From: Listeria booriae
Lineage (GTDB): Bacteria; Bacillota; Bacilli; Lactobacillales; Listeriaceae
Direction of reading: 5' to 3'
DNA length: 64,000 nt
NCBI RefSeq assembly: GCF_000766865.1
Contig: NZ_JNFA01000031.1
Location: forward strand, 62,001-126,000
This document shows, one piece after another, positions 17,477 through 29,594 of the stretch; positions within the stretch are counted from its first letter, which is position 1; each line of letters begins with the position of its first letter. Below the pieces are notes generated by a model. It was not told where the DNA came from. It made no database searches and saw only the letters and a list, made by a program, of their open reading frames with translations. The translations under genes and the position numbers were made by a program.

Positions 17477-18307
17477 TTGCCAAAAATCGTAGGCGTTCGT
17501 TTTAAAGAAGCCGGTAAAATATATTATTTTTCGCCTGAGAAACTCACGATTAAAGAGGGTCAAGGCGTTATTGTTGAAAATGCACAAGGCATTGAATTTG
17601 GAAAAGCAGTCATTGCACCACGCGATGTAGACGAAGAAGATGTTGTATTACCTCTAAAACGTGTAATTCGTGTAGCGACAGACGCTGATTATAAATGTGT
17701 GGAAGAAAATGCAGCATCATGTCAGCGCGCGTTTTTATTGTGTGATGAGAAGATTCATGAACACAAAATCGAGATGAATTTAGTTGATGTCGATTATACA
17801 TTTGATCGCAACAAAATCATCTTTTACTTTACAGCAGAAGGACGCGTCGATTTCCGTGAACTCGTGAAGGACTTGGCGTCAATCTTCCGGACGCGAATCG
17901 AGTTACGCCAAATCGGTGTGCGCGATGAAGCCAAACTGCTTGGCGGTGTTGGTCCATGTGGCCGGATGCTTTGCTGTTCGACATTTTTAGGCGATTTTGA
18001 ACCAGTATCTATTAAGATGGCGAAAGATCAGAACTTGTCGCTTAATCCGACGAAGATTTCTGGACTTTGCGGTCGTTTAATGTGTTGCTTGAAATATGAG
18101 AATGATGAATACGAAGCGGCGAAAAAAGAGATGCCGGATGTTGGTCAAAGCGTTGTGACACCAGATGGTAAAGCACGCGTTGTCGGCATTAATCTACTGA
18201 GCCGTCTTATGCAAGTGAGACTACCAGATCAAGAAGCGGTTATTGAATACGCATTAGAAGAATTACGTCCTTTCAATGCTTTTTCAAAAACACCAGCGAA
18301 GTCTTGA
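17477..18307 (+). CDS. yaaT: PSP1-domain protein YaaT (RicT)
   Basis: A 276-residue protein with the PSP1 domain in the C-terminal half. It shows the Cys-rich stretch GGVGPCGRMLCCSTFLGDF and then CGRLMCCLKYEN that binds iron-sulfur clusters in the B. subtilis RicA/RicF/RicT complex, which aids RNase Y-dependent RNA processing. The TTG start at 17477 follows GGGAGGTAG. It sits between holB and yabA in conserved order, 11 bp before yabA. Confidence 0.92.
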   Translation: MPKIVGVRFKEAGKIYYFSPEKLTIKEGQGVIVENAQGIEFGKAVIAPRDVDEEDVVLPLKRVIRVATDADYKCVEENAASCQRAFLLCDEKIHEHKIEMNLVDVDYTFDRNKIIFYFTAEGRVDFRELVKDLASIFRTRIELRQIGVRDEAKLLGGVGPCGRMLCCSTFLGDFEPVSIKMAKDQNLSLNPTKISGLCGRLMCCLKYENDEYEAAKKEMPDVGQSVVTPDGKARVVGINLLSRLMQVRLPDQEAVIEYALEELRPFNAFSKTPAKS

Positions 18308-18318
18308 GGTGACAAACC

Positions 18319-18708
18319 ATGGACAAAAAAGCACTTTTCGATACAGTCAGCAATATGGAAGAACAAATCGGTGAGTTATACCAACAACTTGGTGATTTAA
18401 AACACAATTTAGGCGAGATTTTAGAAGAAAACAACCGTCTGAATTTAGAAAATGAACACTTGCGTCGCCGCTTAGAAGAGCTGGACGGAAATGAACATGT
18501 CAGCAAAGTCCCAGCCGAACAAGCGCTTGGTGCAATGGCGCCAGCCCGTAAAGAAGCGATGCGACAAATGATTGAAGTTGGCGAAGGTTACGATAATCTA
18601 GTCAAACTATATAAAGAAGGCTTCCACATTTGCAACGTCCATTTTGGAAGTCCACGCGGAAACGACGAAGATTGCCTTTTCTGCATGTCGTTATTAAATA
18701 AAAAATAA
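18319..18708 (+). CDS. yabA: replication initiation control protein YabA
   Basis: A 129-residue regulator that binds DnaA and the DnaN clamp to limit re-initiation. Residues 1-60 form a leucine-zipper coiled coil and the C-terminus has the zinc site [24 protein letters not shown] (one His, three Cys). It follows yaaT by 11 bp. Length and both regions match the family. Confidence 0.93.
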   Translation: MDKKALFDTVSNMEEQIGELYQQLGDLKHNLGEILEENNRLNLENEHLRRRLEELDGNEHVSKVPAEQALGAMAPARKEAMRQMIEVGEGYDNLVKLYKEGFHICNVHFGSPRGNDEDCLFCMSLLNKK

Positions 18709-18713
18709 ACAGC

Positions 18714-18744
18714 GGCTTTCTCATTTTTGTGGGAGAGCCTTTTT
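18714..18744 (+). terminator. intrinsic terminator after yabA
   Basis: GGCTTTCTC (18714-18722) pairs with GGGAGAGCC (18731-18739) with one bulge, followed by TTTTT. It ends 20 bp before the trmN6 start, so trmN6 may depend on read-through or on a promoter inside this region. Confidence 0.75.
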
Positions 18745-18763
18745 ATTAAGAGAGGTTTAGAAT

Positions 18764-19501
18764 ATGTTAGTTGGAGACGAGCGATTAGATCATTTATTGG
18801 CAGAAGGCCTGCGGATTATCCAGAGCCCATCCGTGTTTTCCTTTTCACTTGATGCGGTGCTACTGGCACGATTCGCCTACATTCCGTATCAAAAAGGTCC
18901 CATCATCGATTTATGTAGTGGAAACGGGATTATTCCGTTATTGATTAGTTCGCGCACAAAAGCGCCAATCATCGGTGTGGAGATTCAAGAACGACTCGCA
19001 GATATGGCGCGCCGGAGCGTAGCGTACAATGATTTAACTGCCCAAATTGAAATTTTGCAATATGATTTGCGGGATGTTGTGCCGGTGCTTGGCAGAGAGA
19101 AGAACAGCTTTGTAATGTGTAATCCGCCGTATTTCGCGCTCGATACAACGGCGATAAAAAATGAAAACGAGCATTTGCGAATTGCCCGTCATGAAGTGCA
19201 TTGCACGTTGCGTGATTGCATTCAAGTATCCGCGAAACTGTTGAAGCAAGGCGGAAAAGCAAGCTTCGTTCACCGTCCCGAACGCTTGCTTGAAATCATT
19301 GATATTATGCGTGAATATGGACTGGAACCGAAACGCATCCAATTTGTACATCCACGTGTGGAACGCGAGGCTAATACCATTTTGATAGAAGGTGTGAAGG
19401 GCGGCAAACCGGGCATCAAATACTTGCCACCAACTATCGTCCAAAACGAAGATGGCGAGTATTCTAAACAAGTGAGGGAGCTGCTTTATGGCAAAGAGTG
19501 A
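18764..19501 (+). CDS. tRNA1(Val) (adenine37-N6)-methyltransferase family protein (YabB)
   Basis: A 245-residue SAM-dependent methyltransferase. [15 protein letters not shown] near residue 50 is the SAM-binding loop and FVMCNPPYF near residue 120 the NPPY catalytic motif of N6-adenine methyltransferases. YabB/TrmN6 proteins methylate A37 of tRNA1(Val) in E. coli; the Gram-positive orthologue occupies this same locus. It overlaps yazA by 14 bp. Confidence 0.88.
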   Translation: MLVGDERLDHLLAEGLRIIQSPSVFSFSLDAVLLARFAYIPYQKGPIIDLCSGNGIIPLLISSRTKAPIIGVEIQERLADMARRSVAYNDLTAQIEILQYDLRDVVPVLGREKNSFVMCNPPYFALDTTAIKNENEHLRIARHEVHCTLRDCIQVSAKLLKQGGKASFVHRPERLLEIIDIMREYGLEPKRIQFVHPRVEREANTILIEGVKGGKPGIKYLPPTIVQNEDGEYSKQVRELLYGKE

Positions 19502-19751
19502 CGCACATTATTTCTATGTATTGCAATGTAAAGACGGTTCTTATTATGGCGGTTATACGACGGATGTAGCGCGCCGCGAAGCCGAACATAACGCGGGAAT
19601 CCGTTGCAAATACACCCGAAACAGACGTCCCGTGCACGTCATCCATTCCGAATGTTTCGCGACACGTTCGGAGGCCACCAAAGCCGAAGCCGCCTTCAAG
19701 AAATTACCACGTGCGAAAAAAGACAGCTATCTACAAGAAAATAAGGAGTGA
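19488..19751 (+). CDS. yazA: GIY-YIG domain protein YazA
   Basis: An 87-residue single-domain GIY-YIG protein: [20 protein letters not shown] carries the paired Tyr motifs (YVL...YGG) and R29/E32 follow in [11 protein letters not shown]. This UPF0213-type family occurs between yabB and rsmI in Bacillus and Listeria. Nuclease activity is presumed from the fold; a cellular role is not established. Confidence 0.87.
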   Translation: MAKSDAHYFYVLQCKDGSYYGGYTTDVARREAEHNAGIRCKYTRNRRPVHVIHSECFATRSEATKAEAAFKKLPRAKKDSYLQENKE

Positions 19752-19758
19752 AAACCCA

Positions 19759-20640
19759 ATGAAAAGCCAGAAAAGTTTTGCCGAAACAGAGAATGGCCAA
19801 GGCCTGTTATATCTAGTTCCAACGCCAATCGGCAACCTCGAAGACATCACGATGCGCGCCATTCGTATTTTGCAAGAAGTGGATTTAATTGCCGCTGAGG
19901 ACACGCGTAACACCATTAAGCTACTCAATCATTTCGAGATACATACAAAAATGGTCAGCTATCACGAACATAACAAAACAACCCGTCAAGACGAGCTCAT
20001 CGAAAAACTACAAACCGGCACAACAATCGCCGTCGTAAGTGACGCTGGCATGCCTTGTATTTCCGACCCAGGTTATGAACTAGTTGGCGCTGCCATCGAA
20101 GCAGGCATCACAGTTGTTCCTTTACCAGGAGCCAACGCCGCATTGACCGCCCTTATCGCATCAGGTCTAACACCACAACCGTTCTATTTCTATGGCTTTC
20201 TGCCACGCAGCAACAAAGACCGCGAAGAAGCGCTGAACAAACTAGCGTGCCGTGAAGAAACATGGATCATCTACGAATCGCCACACCGCCTAAAAGAAGT
20301 TTTAAAAGCGATGGTAAAAACGCTAGGAACGACTCGCAAAATCGTCTTATGCCGCGAATTAACCAAGAAATATGAAGAATTTTTACGAGGAACGGTAGAA
20401 GAAGCGCTAGAATGGGCAAAAGAAACCGAAATAAGGGGTGAATTTTGCATCATTGTGGAAGGAAATGAAGAAGCGCCAAATGAGGACGAAGAAATTTGGT
20501 GGGAAAGTATCACAATCAAGGAGCACGTCGAACAGGTGATGGAAGCAGAAAACCTGTCCTCCAAAGAAGCCATCAAGCAAGTCATGAAAACCCGCCAACT
20601 TCCAAAACGTGAAGTATACCAAGCATATCACGAGCTATAA
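19759..20640 (+). CDS. rsmI: 16S rRNA (cytidine1402-2'-O)-methyltransferase
   Basis: A 293-residue tetrapyrrole-methylase-fold enzyme. LYLVPTPIGNLEDITMRA is the RsmI signature at the N-terminus, ISDPGYELV and PGANAALTALIASGL the SAM-site loops. The frame is open from 19711, but ATG 19759 is chosen because AAGGAGTG lies 9 bp upstream and the conserved region starts soon after. It follows yazA by 7 bp in the conserved order. It methylates C1402 in the decoding centre together with RsmH. Confidence 0.92.
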   Translation: MKSQKSFAETENGQGLLYLVPTPIGNLEDITMRAIRILQEVDLIAAEDTRNTIKLLNHFEIHTKMVSYHEHNKTTRQDELIEKLQTGTTIAVVSDAGMPCISDPGYELVGAAIEAGITVVPLPGANAALTALIASGLTPQPFYFYGFLPRSNKDREEALNKLACREETWIIYESPHRLKEVLKAMVKTLGTTRKIVLCRELTKKYEEFLRGTVEEALEWAKETEIRGEFCIIVEGNEEAPNEDEEIWWESITIKEHVEQVMEAENLSSKEAIKQVMKTRQLPKREVYQAYHEL

Positions 20641-20672
20641 TTGGGAATACAGAAGTAAAGGAGGAATTTCTA

Positions 20673-21254
20673 ATGACAAACTTACCAAACATCGGCAAAC
20701 CAGCTACAAACGCACTACAAAACATCGGTGTAACAATGCTGGAGCAAGTCGCAGCAATGGATGAGCCAACATTACTAAAAATTCATGGAGTCGGTCCAAA
20801 AGCTATTAAGATTTTGCGGGAAGCATTGACAGAACAGGGAATGGGGTTCCAATCAGATGAATCCTTATCGAAAGATTTCGCAGTTATTTGTGATTTTGAA
20901 TGTGAGAATGCTCCGAAAAAACGGATGATTCGTGACTATTTGATAGCAAGTGCTACTGCAAACCAAGCTGATTTGGAGGCAGTGCTAGAGGAAGACTTTG
21001 TTTGGACGGTTCCAGGTGAATTTCAAATAGAAGGGCGTCAAGAATTCATTAAAGAACTCGCAGCGCATGCTCAGCCGATTAGTACGCTTGAGATTCAGTC
21101 GTTGTTAACTCATGGCAAAGGTGGGTCGGCACATGGGACTGTTACGGATAAACGTGGGAAGAAGGTTTATTTTTCGGATATTTTTGTGTTTAGGAGTAGT
21201 GGGAAGGATGCGAAGATATCTGGGTTGACGTCTTTTGTGGTGATTGAGGATTAG
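20673..21254 (+). CDS. helix-hairpin-helix plus NTF2-like domain protein, unknown function
   Basis: A 193-residue protein with two visible parts. Residues 1-58 resemble a DNA-binding helix-hairpin-helix unit (LPNIGKPATNALQNIGV, then LLKIHGVGPKAIKILREAL), as in small TfoX-C/HhH proteins. Residues about 70-193 look like a SnoaL/NTF2-like cone (RDYLIASATANQADLEAVLEEDFVWTVPG and so on), a fold that binds small ligands or dimerises. Good ribosome-binding site AAAGGAGGAA. It stands alone between rsmI and abrB. Base use shifts from C/A-rich to G/T-rich near position 20850, close to the domain boundary, which may hint at a fusion. Confidence 0.6.
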   Translation: MTNLPNIGKPATNALQNIGVTMLEQVAAMDEPTLLKIHGVGPKAIKILREALTEQGMGFQSDESLSKDFAVICDFECENAPKKRMIRDYLIASATANQADLEAVLEEDFVWTVPGEFQIEGRQEFIKELAAHAQPISTLEIQSLLTHGKGGSAHGTVTDKRGKKVYFSDIFVFRSSGKDAKISGLTSFVVIED

Positions 21255-21398
21255 GGGGATTGATTCATCGCTGCGCTTTGTAGGAACTGGAGCGAAATTT
21301 GATGGGTTTTCTTTTAAGGATAAGTGTGTTTTTATTTATACATCGTGCTTGGCGAAGAGAACGGGGAGGATTAACCCATCGCTGCGCTCACGCTTATA

Positions 21399-21441
21399 TT
21401 TGGGTTCTAACGAAGCAGAGTACGCTTCGTAAGAACCCAAA
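21399..21441. repeat. 43-bp near-perfect inverted repeat
   Basis: Arms TTTGGGTTCTAACGAAGC (21399-21416) and GCTTCGTAAGAACCCAAA (21424-21441) differ at one of 18 positions and enclose 7 bases. There is no T-run on either side, so it is not a standard terminator. It lies directly behind the abrB terminator. Confidence 0.75.
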
Positions 21442-21442
21442 C

Positions 21443-21485
21443 AAAAAAGCATCCTATTTGAGGCTAGCACGCTTTCAAATAGGAT
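21443..21485 (-). terminator. intrinsic terminator of abrB
   Basis: On the minus strand ATCCTATTTGA pairs with TCAAATAGGAT (11 bp), followed by GCTTTTTTG; it is about 20 bp downstream of the abrB stop codon. Confidence 0.88.
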
Positions 21486-21504
21486 ACTTTCTTTAGTTGT
21501 AGGC

Positions 21505-21789
21505 TTAGATATCATCGCCGAATTGACGACGGATGTCAGCTACTAATTTCTCAGCACCATCACGGCTAAGTGTTAATTTACCGTCAACAACTTGTTTGTT
21601 TTGATCGGAAAATTCACCAGTGATGTCACAAAGGTTGCTAGCTGTATATTTCTTTAGAATAATTTCATCTTCATTGATATAAATTTCTAAAGCATCTTTC
21701 ACAGCAACGCCTAGGTTACGACGAATTTCAACTGGGATTACAATACGTCCTAGTTCGTCAATTTTTCTTACCATACCTGTAGATTTCAT
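21505..21789 (-). CDS. abrB: AbrB-family transition-state regulator
   Basis: A 94-residue swapped-hairpin DNA-binding protein: GMVRKIDELGRIVIPVEIRRNLGV is the typical AbrB N-terminal domain, followed by DALEIYINEDEIILKKY. The C-terminal half (residues 50-94) is the multimerisation domain. It is the expected abrB locus upstream of metG in Listeria and Bacillus. AbrB binds AT-rich promoters of post-exponential genes. Start preceded by TAGGAGGTAAG on the minus strand. Confidence 0.93.
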   Translation of the reverse strand: MKSTGMVRKIDELGRIVIPVEIRRNLGVAVKDALEIYINEDEIILKKYTASNLCDITGEFSDQNKQVVDGKLTLSRDGAEKLVADIRRQFGDDI

Positions 21790-24099
<2,310 letters not shown>

Positions 24100-24104
24100 A
24101 CAAT

Positions 24105-24137
24105 AAAAGGCAGTTCCGAACTCGGGAACTGTCTTTT
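24105..24137 (+). terminator. intrinsic terminator of metG
   Basis: AAAGGCAGTTCC (24106-24117) pairs with GGAACTGTCTTT, followed by T-rich sequence, shortly after the stop codon. Confidence 0.85.
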
Positions 24138-24255
24138 CATACAAGTAAAATCCGACTTTCTACTATAGTAAAAAGCAACGATTAATCCCCAAAATAAAAT
24201 TATGTGCTATTATATAGAAGAAAGTTGCATAAAAATAAAGAAATGAGGGGTAAAA

Positions 24256-25023
24256 ATGCTTTTTGATACGCATGTACACTTAAATGACGACGCGTTTAAC
24301 GACGATTTAGAAGAAGTCATCGCGCGCGCTAAAGAAAATGACGTAACACGAATGGCCGTTGTTGGCTTTAACGAAGAAACCATTAATCGAGCACTCGAGC
24401 TCGCAGAACAATATGATTTTATTTATTTAATCGTTGGTTGGCATCCGACAGACGCGATTACATTTACACCAGAAAAGCTAGAATGGCTAAGAGAACTAGC
24501 ATCGCATCCTAAAGTCGTGGCGCTTGGCGAAATGGGCTTAGATTATCATTGGGATACCTCGCCAAAAGAAACACAATTTGAAGTCTTCCGCCAGCAAATC
24601 CGCCTTGCAAAAGAAGTAAATCTTCCAATTGTTATCCATAACCGCGAAGCAACAGAAGACGTTGTCCGCATTTTACAAGAAGAAAACGCAGCAGAAGTTG
24701 GTGGAATCATGCACTGTTTTGGCGAAACTGTCGAAGTGATGCAAGCCTGTCTTGACATGAATTTCTACATCTCATTCGGCGGAACAGTCACTTTTAAAAA
24801 CGCAAAATTACCAAAAATTGCAGCAGAAATGGCGCCGTTAGACCGTATTTTGATCGAAACAGATGCCCCATATCTTGCGCCGCACCCAAATCGAGGGAAG
24901 CGAAATGAGCCGGGTTACGTCAAGCTTGTTGCCGATAAGCTCGCAGAATTAAAAGAACTGAAATATGAGGAAATCGCCTACCACACCACAGAAAATGCAA
25001 AAAGGCTCTTCCGGATAGAGTGA
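24256..25023 (+). CDS. TatD-family metal-dependent DNase (YabD)
   Basis: A 255-residue TIM-barrel hydrolase. FDTHVHLND (residues 3-11) supplies the first metal ligands, GEMGLDYHWD near residue 93 the bridging Glu, and ETDAPYLAPHPNRG near residue 202 the catalytic Asp, all as in TatD/YabD deoxyribonucleases. ATG 24256 follows ATGAGGGG. The locus metG-tatD-yabE-rnmV-ksgA is conserved in the group. It acts in DNA repair or turnover; it is not part of the Tat export machinery despite the name. Confidence 0.92.
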   Translation: MLFDTHVHLNDDAFNDDLEEVIARAKENDVTRMAVVGFNEETINRALELAEQYDFIYLIVGWHPTDAITFTPEKLEWLRELASHPKVVALGEMGLDYHWDTSPKETQFEVFRQQIRLAKEVNLPIVIHNREATEDVVRILQEENAAEVGGIMHCFGETVEVMQACLDMNFYISFGGTVTFKNAKLPKIAAEMAPLDRILIETDAPYLAPHPNRGKRNEPGYVKLVADKLAELKELKYEEIAYHTTENAKRLFRIE

Positions 25024-25027
25024 TTTC

Positions 25028-25044
25028 TGTAACACGTTTGTAAC
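25028..25044 (+). promoter_or_regulatory. WalR-box-like direct repeat upstream of yabE
   Basis: TGTAAC (25028-25033), 5 bases, TGTAAC (25039-25044): an exact match to the WalR consensus TGTWAH-N5-TGTWAH. A third TGTAAC is at 25058-25063. It precedes a gene for a predicted cell-wall lytic factor, the expected class of WalR targets, and walRK lie 14 kb away in this window. Confidence 0.55.
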
Positions 25045-25259
25045 AATAAGCGAACTCTGTAACGGAATCTTAAGCAAGGTTTGCCAAAAGTTAAAGAAAT
25101 CTTTAAGAACCCGCTATATTATGCCTACGACCAGAGACTGAATGCTTTGAAACATTTTTGACATATTAGACATAGAATGTAATGAAAGAGTTTTACAATG
25201 GCTTGGTAGCAACGTTTAGGCATGTTTGTTTGGTCTAGACATTTCGATTCCTTAATTCG

Positions 25260-25289
25260 TTGACAGTTCTTTCGTCCCCCGTATATAAT
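25260..25289 (+). promoter_or_regulatory. sigma-A type promoter of yabE
   Basis: TTGACA (25260-25265), 18-bp spacer, TATAAT (25284-25289); both hexamers match the consensus exactly. Start of transcription would fall about 25 bp before the start codon. An alternative weaker promoter may lie near 25091-25122, closer to the WalR-like box. Confidence 0.8.
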
Positions 25290-25318
25290 CACAACAGAAC
25301 TAGAAAGGGGAGAAATAC

Positions 25319-26575
25319 ATGACCATGGAAACTAGCAGTAACGCAAGCCAGAAATCAAAATGGCGTTTACCAATTATGATTGGCGCGTTTGTTATTGTCA
25401 TAGCTTTGGTTTTTTATTTCGTTTTCGAGGGAACTAAAAACGATATCACCATTGTAAAAGCAGGCGAGGTTACAAAAGTAAGCACACATGCTAAAACAGT
25501 AGCTGAGGTACTAAACGATGAAGGTGTCAAAGTTGGAAAACATGATGAACTATCTGTTTCCAAAGACGCAGCATTAAAAGATGGAATGAAAATTACTTAC
25601 GTTCCAGCTAAACAAATCACAATTAACGACGAAGGTAAAGAAGTAAACGTGTGGACAACAAAAAACACCGTTGCTGAAGTACTGAAGGACGAAAATATTA
25701 CAACACGTCCACAAGATGCTCTAAACGTAGCGCTAGATGCCAAAGTTGCTAAAAACATGGAAGTTAAAATCGACCGTGCAGTAGCTTTAGCAATCCAAAA
25801 TGGTGCTAAAAAAGAGACAACTTGGACTACAAAAGATACAGTTGCAGACCTATTAGCAGAAAAGAACATCAAATTAGACGCACATGACAAAGTATTGCCA
25901 GCAAAAACGGCGAAACTTGCAAACAATATGACGGTTGTTGTTACATACGTGGACAAGAAAACCGACGAAAAGAAATCGCAAGTTGCTTACAAAACAGTTG
26001 TTAAAGAAGACGATAACTTAGCAGCAGGCGTTGAGAAAGTAGTACAAGAAGGAAAAGCAGGCGAAAAAGTAGCCAAATACGATGTTGTCCTTGAAAATGG
26101 GAAAGAAAAACAACGTAAACTACTTGCCGAAGAAGTAACTGCAAAACCAGAAGATAAAATCGTTGTTCGCGGTACAAAAGAGAAAGTCGTTGCAACACCA
26201 GTTAGCAATAGCACTTCTTCTTCTAAAAAAGCAACAACATCTTCTAAATCTTCATCATCAAACAGTAATGCGACACAAGTAAGCAGCAAACCATCTGGCG
26301 GTCAAACGATCAAGATGGAATCTACTGCCTACTCAGGTGGCGGTACTACTGCAACAGGTATTAACTTAACAGCAAACCCAGGCCTAAAAGTAGTTGCCGT
26401 TGATCCAAGCGTTATTCCACTAGGCTCTAGAGTCTACGTTGAAGGCTACGGAGAAGCAATTGCTGGTGACACTGGCGGAGCTATTAAAGGAAATATCGTT
26501 GACGTATACTTCCCGAATGAAAGCCAATGCTATTCATGGGGACGCCGTACTGTGAACGTAACAATTTTAAACTAA
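25319..26575 (+). CDS. yabE: YabE-like secreted/cell-wall protein with DUF348, G5 and 3D domains
   Basis: A 418-residue Rpf/Sps-type protein that probably remodels peptidoglycan. Residues about 20-40 are an uncleaved or cleaved membrane segment; three DUF348 repeats follow (THAKTVAEVLNDEGVKVGKHD, then TTKNTVAEVLKDENI, then TTKDTVADLLAEKNI), then a G5 domain (residues about 210-290), a Ser/Lys-rich linker, and a C-terminal 3D domain with VVAVDPSVIPLGSRVYV and AGDTGGAIKGNIVDVYF, the three conserved Asp residues. ATG 25319 has AAAGGGGAG upstream. The family is known for roles in resuscitation and wall lysis; the WalR-like box upstream fits. Confidence 0.9.
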   Translation: MTMETSSNASQKSKWRLPIMIGAFVIVIALVFYFVFEGTKNDITIVKAGEVTKVSTHAKTVAEVLNDEGVKVGKHDELSVSKDAALKDGMKITYVPAKQITINDEGKEVNVWTTKNTVAEVLKDENITTRPQDALNVALDAKVAKNMEVKIDRAVALAIQNGAKKETTWTTKDTVADLLAEKNIKLDAHDKVLPAKTAKLANNMTVVVTYVDKKTDEKKSQVAYKTVVKEDDNLAAGVEKVVQEGKAGEKVAKYDVVLENGKEKQRKLLAEEVTAKPEDKIVVRGTKEKVVATPVSNSTSSSKKATTSSKSSSSNSNATQVSSKPSGGQTIKMESTAYSGGGTTATGINLTANPGLKVVAVDPSVIPLGSRVYVEGYGEAIAGDTGGAIKGNIVDVYFPNESQCYSWGRRTVNVTILN

Positions 26576-26586
26576 GTTAAATCAAG

Positions 26587-26633
26587 GAAGCAGGTCACTA
26601 GCCCAACATGCGGCGGTTTTCTGCTTCTTTTTT
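26587..26633 (+). terminator. probable terminator after yabE
   Basis: GAAGCAG (26587-26593) pairs with CTGCTTC (26621-26627) around a 27-base loop, followed by TTTTTT. The long loop lowers certainty. Confidence 0.65.
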
Positions 26634-26696
26634 ATGTTCAGCTTTTTTAGAATGTATGGTATGATAGAAAGACTATGAAAAAAAGGAGCGCTAGAG

Positions 26697-28146
<1,450 letters not shown>

Positions 28147-28177
28147 AGAAAAATTGCTTAAAAAGTAATCATAGAGG

Positions 28178-28244
28178 TTGACACGAAGGCGTTTCGCTGT
28201 TAAAATATTTGTTTATTGATTTTTAGGCCTCATTATGCTATACT
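28178..28244 (+). promoter_or_regulatory. tandem promoters of veg
   Basis: P1: TTGACA (28178-28183), 17 bp, TAAAAT (28201-28206). P2: TTGATT (28216-28221), 17 bp, TATACT (28239-28244) with an upstream TGC extended -10. The veg promoter of B. subtilis is among the strongest known; the near-consensus elements here agree. Confidence 0.75.
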
Positions 28245-28268
28245 GGTATTTAGTGAGGTGGAAAATAA

Positions 28269-28529
28269 ATGTCAAAAACTATTGCAAGCATCAAACAAAA
28301 TCTTGAATCCAGACTTGGAACAAGACTAACTTTGAAAGCTAACGGCGGACGTAAGAAAACAATCGAGCGTTGCGGTGTATTAGCCGAAACTTATCCATCT
28401 GTTTTCGTCGTTGAGTTAGATCAAGACGAGAACAATTTTGAAAGAGTATCTTATAGTTATACAGACATTTTAACAGACACTGTAGAATTAGACTTTACTG
28501 ATGATGTAAGTAAAGAGTTAGCACTTTAA
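28269..28529 (+). CDS. veg: Veg protein (DUF1021)
   Basis: An 86-residue protein starting [17 protein letters not shown] with the family core [31 protein letters not shown]. The SH3-like Veg family is universal in this part of the Firmicutes and lies between ksgA and ispE. In B. subtilis Veg influences biofilm formation through SinR-controlled genes; its molecular action is not settled. It is monocistronic with its own promoters and terminator. Confidence 0.95.
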   Translation: MSKTIASIKQNLESRLGTRLTLKANGGRKKTIERCGVLAETYPSVFVVELDQDENNFERVSYSYTDILTDTVELDFTDDVSKELAL

Positions 28530-28544
28530 TCACTAATATCTCAA

Positions 28545-28572
28545 GACCAGTTCGCATGCGGGCTGGTTTTTT
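28545..28572 (+). terminator. intrinsic terminator of veg
   Basis: ACCAG (28546-28550) and CTGGT (28562-28566), with an inner GCATGC, followed by a T-run. Confidence 0.75.
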
Positions 28573-28703
28573 GATGCGCCGAGTTCATGCGAGAAGCTTA
28601 GCGTATACATTTCTAGTACATATTTAGGTAGCGATGTGGTAGAATAAACAAAGAGAAAATAAATGGTTGAACGATATGGTTCTATAGAAAGGCTGTAGAA
28701 ACG

Positions 28704-29564
28704 ATGAAAATAAATGTGAAAGCACCTGCGAAGATTAATTTATCATTGGATGCATTGTACAAAAGAAAAGACAATTATCACGAACTCGAAATGGTAATGA
28801 CAACAATTGACTTAGCGGATCGTCTGCAGCTTGTTTTACTCGAAAAGGACTGCATCAAACTCGACGTAAAAGCGCACTTCATTCCAGATGATAAACGCAA
28901 TTTGGTATATCAAGCCGCAGCGCTTTTGAAAGAACGATTTCAGATAAAACAAGGCGTAGCGATAACGCTCGACAAGAGTATCCCTGTAGCAGCGGGTCTT
29001 GCGGGTGGAAGTAGTGATGCGGCGGCAGCCCTTAAAGGCTTGAACCAACTGTGGGATTTGAACTTGTCGCTGGAAGAATTGGCGGATCTCGGCGCAGAAC
29101 TTGGCTCGGATATCCCGTTTTGTCTATACGGCGGAACAGCGCTTGCTACAGGACGCGGCGAAATAATCGAACCATTACCAATGATGCCGAATTGTTGGAT
29201 TGTGCTTGCCAAGCCATCGATTAGCGTCTCCACACCTGGCGTATACCGCGATTTAAAAGTTGGCGAAGTAAAGCACCCGAACACGAAAGGGATGGTACAA
29301 GCCATTCAAGATGGTAGTTTTGAAGGGATTTGCGATAATATCGGGAATGTTTTGGAAACGGTCACGCTTGTGAAACACCCCGAAGTAAAGCGGATCAAGG
29401 AGAAGATGCTGGAATTCGGCGCAGATACGGCTTTAATGAGCGGTAGCGGCCCAACAGTGTTCGCCCTTGTCAAACAATACTCACGAGCGAAACGCGTCTA
29501 TAACGGCTTGCGTGGCTTTTGTGAGGAAGTGTACTTAGTAAGACCATGGCAAGAAGAAAGATAA
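28704..29564 (+). CDS. ispE: 4-diphosphocytidyl-2-C-methyl-D-erythritol kinase
   Basis: MEP-pathway GHMP kinase, 286 residues. [23 protein letters not shown] is the N-terminal signature; [17 protein letters not shown] (residues about 93-109) the ATP-binding glycine-rich motif; [12 protein letters not shown] near residue 250 the third GHMP motif. It phosphorylates CDP-ME on the way to isoprenoids. ATG 28704 has AGAAAGGC upstream, a weak site. It is 30 bp upstream of the ChbG-like gene. Confidence 0.95.
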   Translation: MKINVKAPAKINLSLDALYKRKDNYHELEMVMTTIDLADRLQLVLLEKDCIKLDVKAHFIPDDKRNLVYQAAALLKERFQIKQGVAITLDKSIPVAAGLAGGSSDAAAALKGLNQLWDLNLSLEELADLGAELGSDIPFCLYGGTALATGRGEIIEPLPMMPNCWIVLAKPSISVSTPGVYRDLKVGEVKHPNTKGMVQAIQDGSFEGICDNIGNVLETVTLVKHPEVKRIKEKMLEFGADTALMSGSGPTVFALVKQYSRAKRVYNGLRGFCEEVYLVRPWQEER

Positions 29565-29594
29565 TATAAAAGTAAATTCACGAAGGAGTCGGTA

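Noticed and set aside
24256-25023. TatD as part of the Tat export machinery
   Set aside because: Despite the name it is a metal-dependent nuclease; the true tat genes are tatC and tatA at 47533-48455.
25024-25318. Possible ydaO (cyclic-di-AMP) riboswitch before yabE
   Set aside because: Expected for some wall hydrolase genes, but the conserved ydaO core sequences were not found; the TGTAAC repeats fit a WalR box better.
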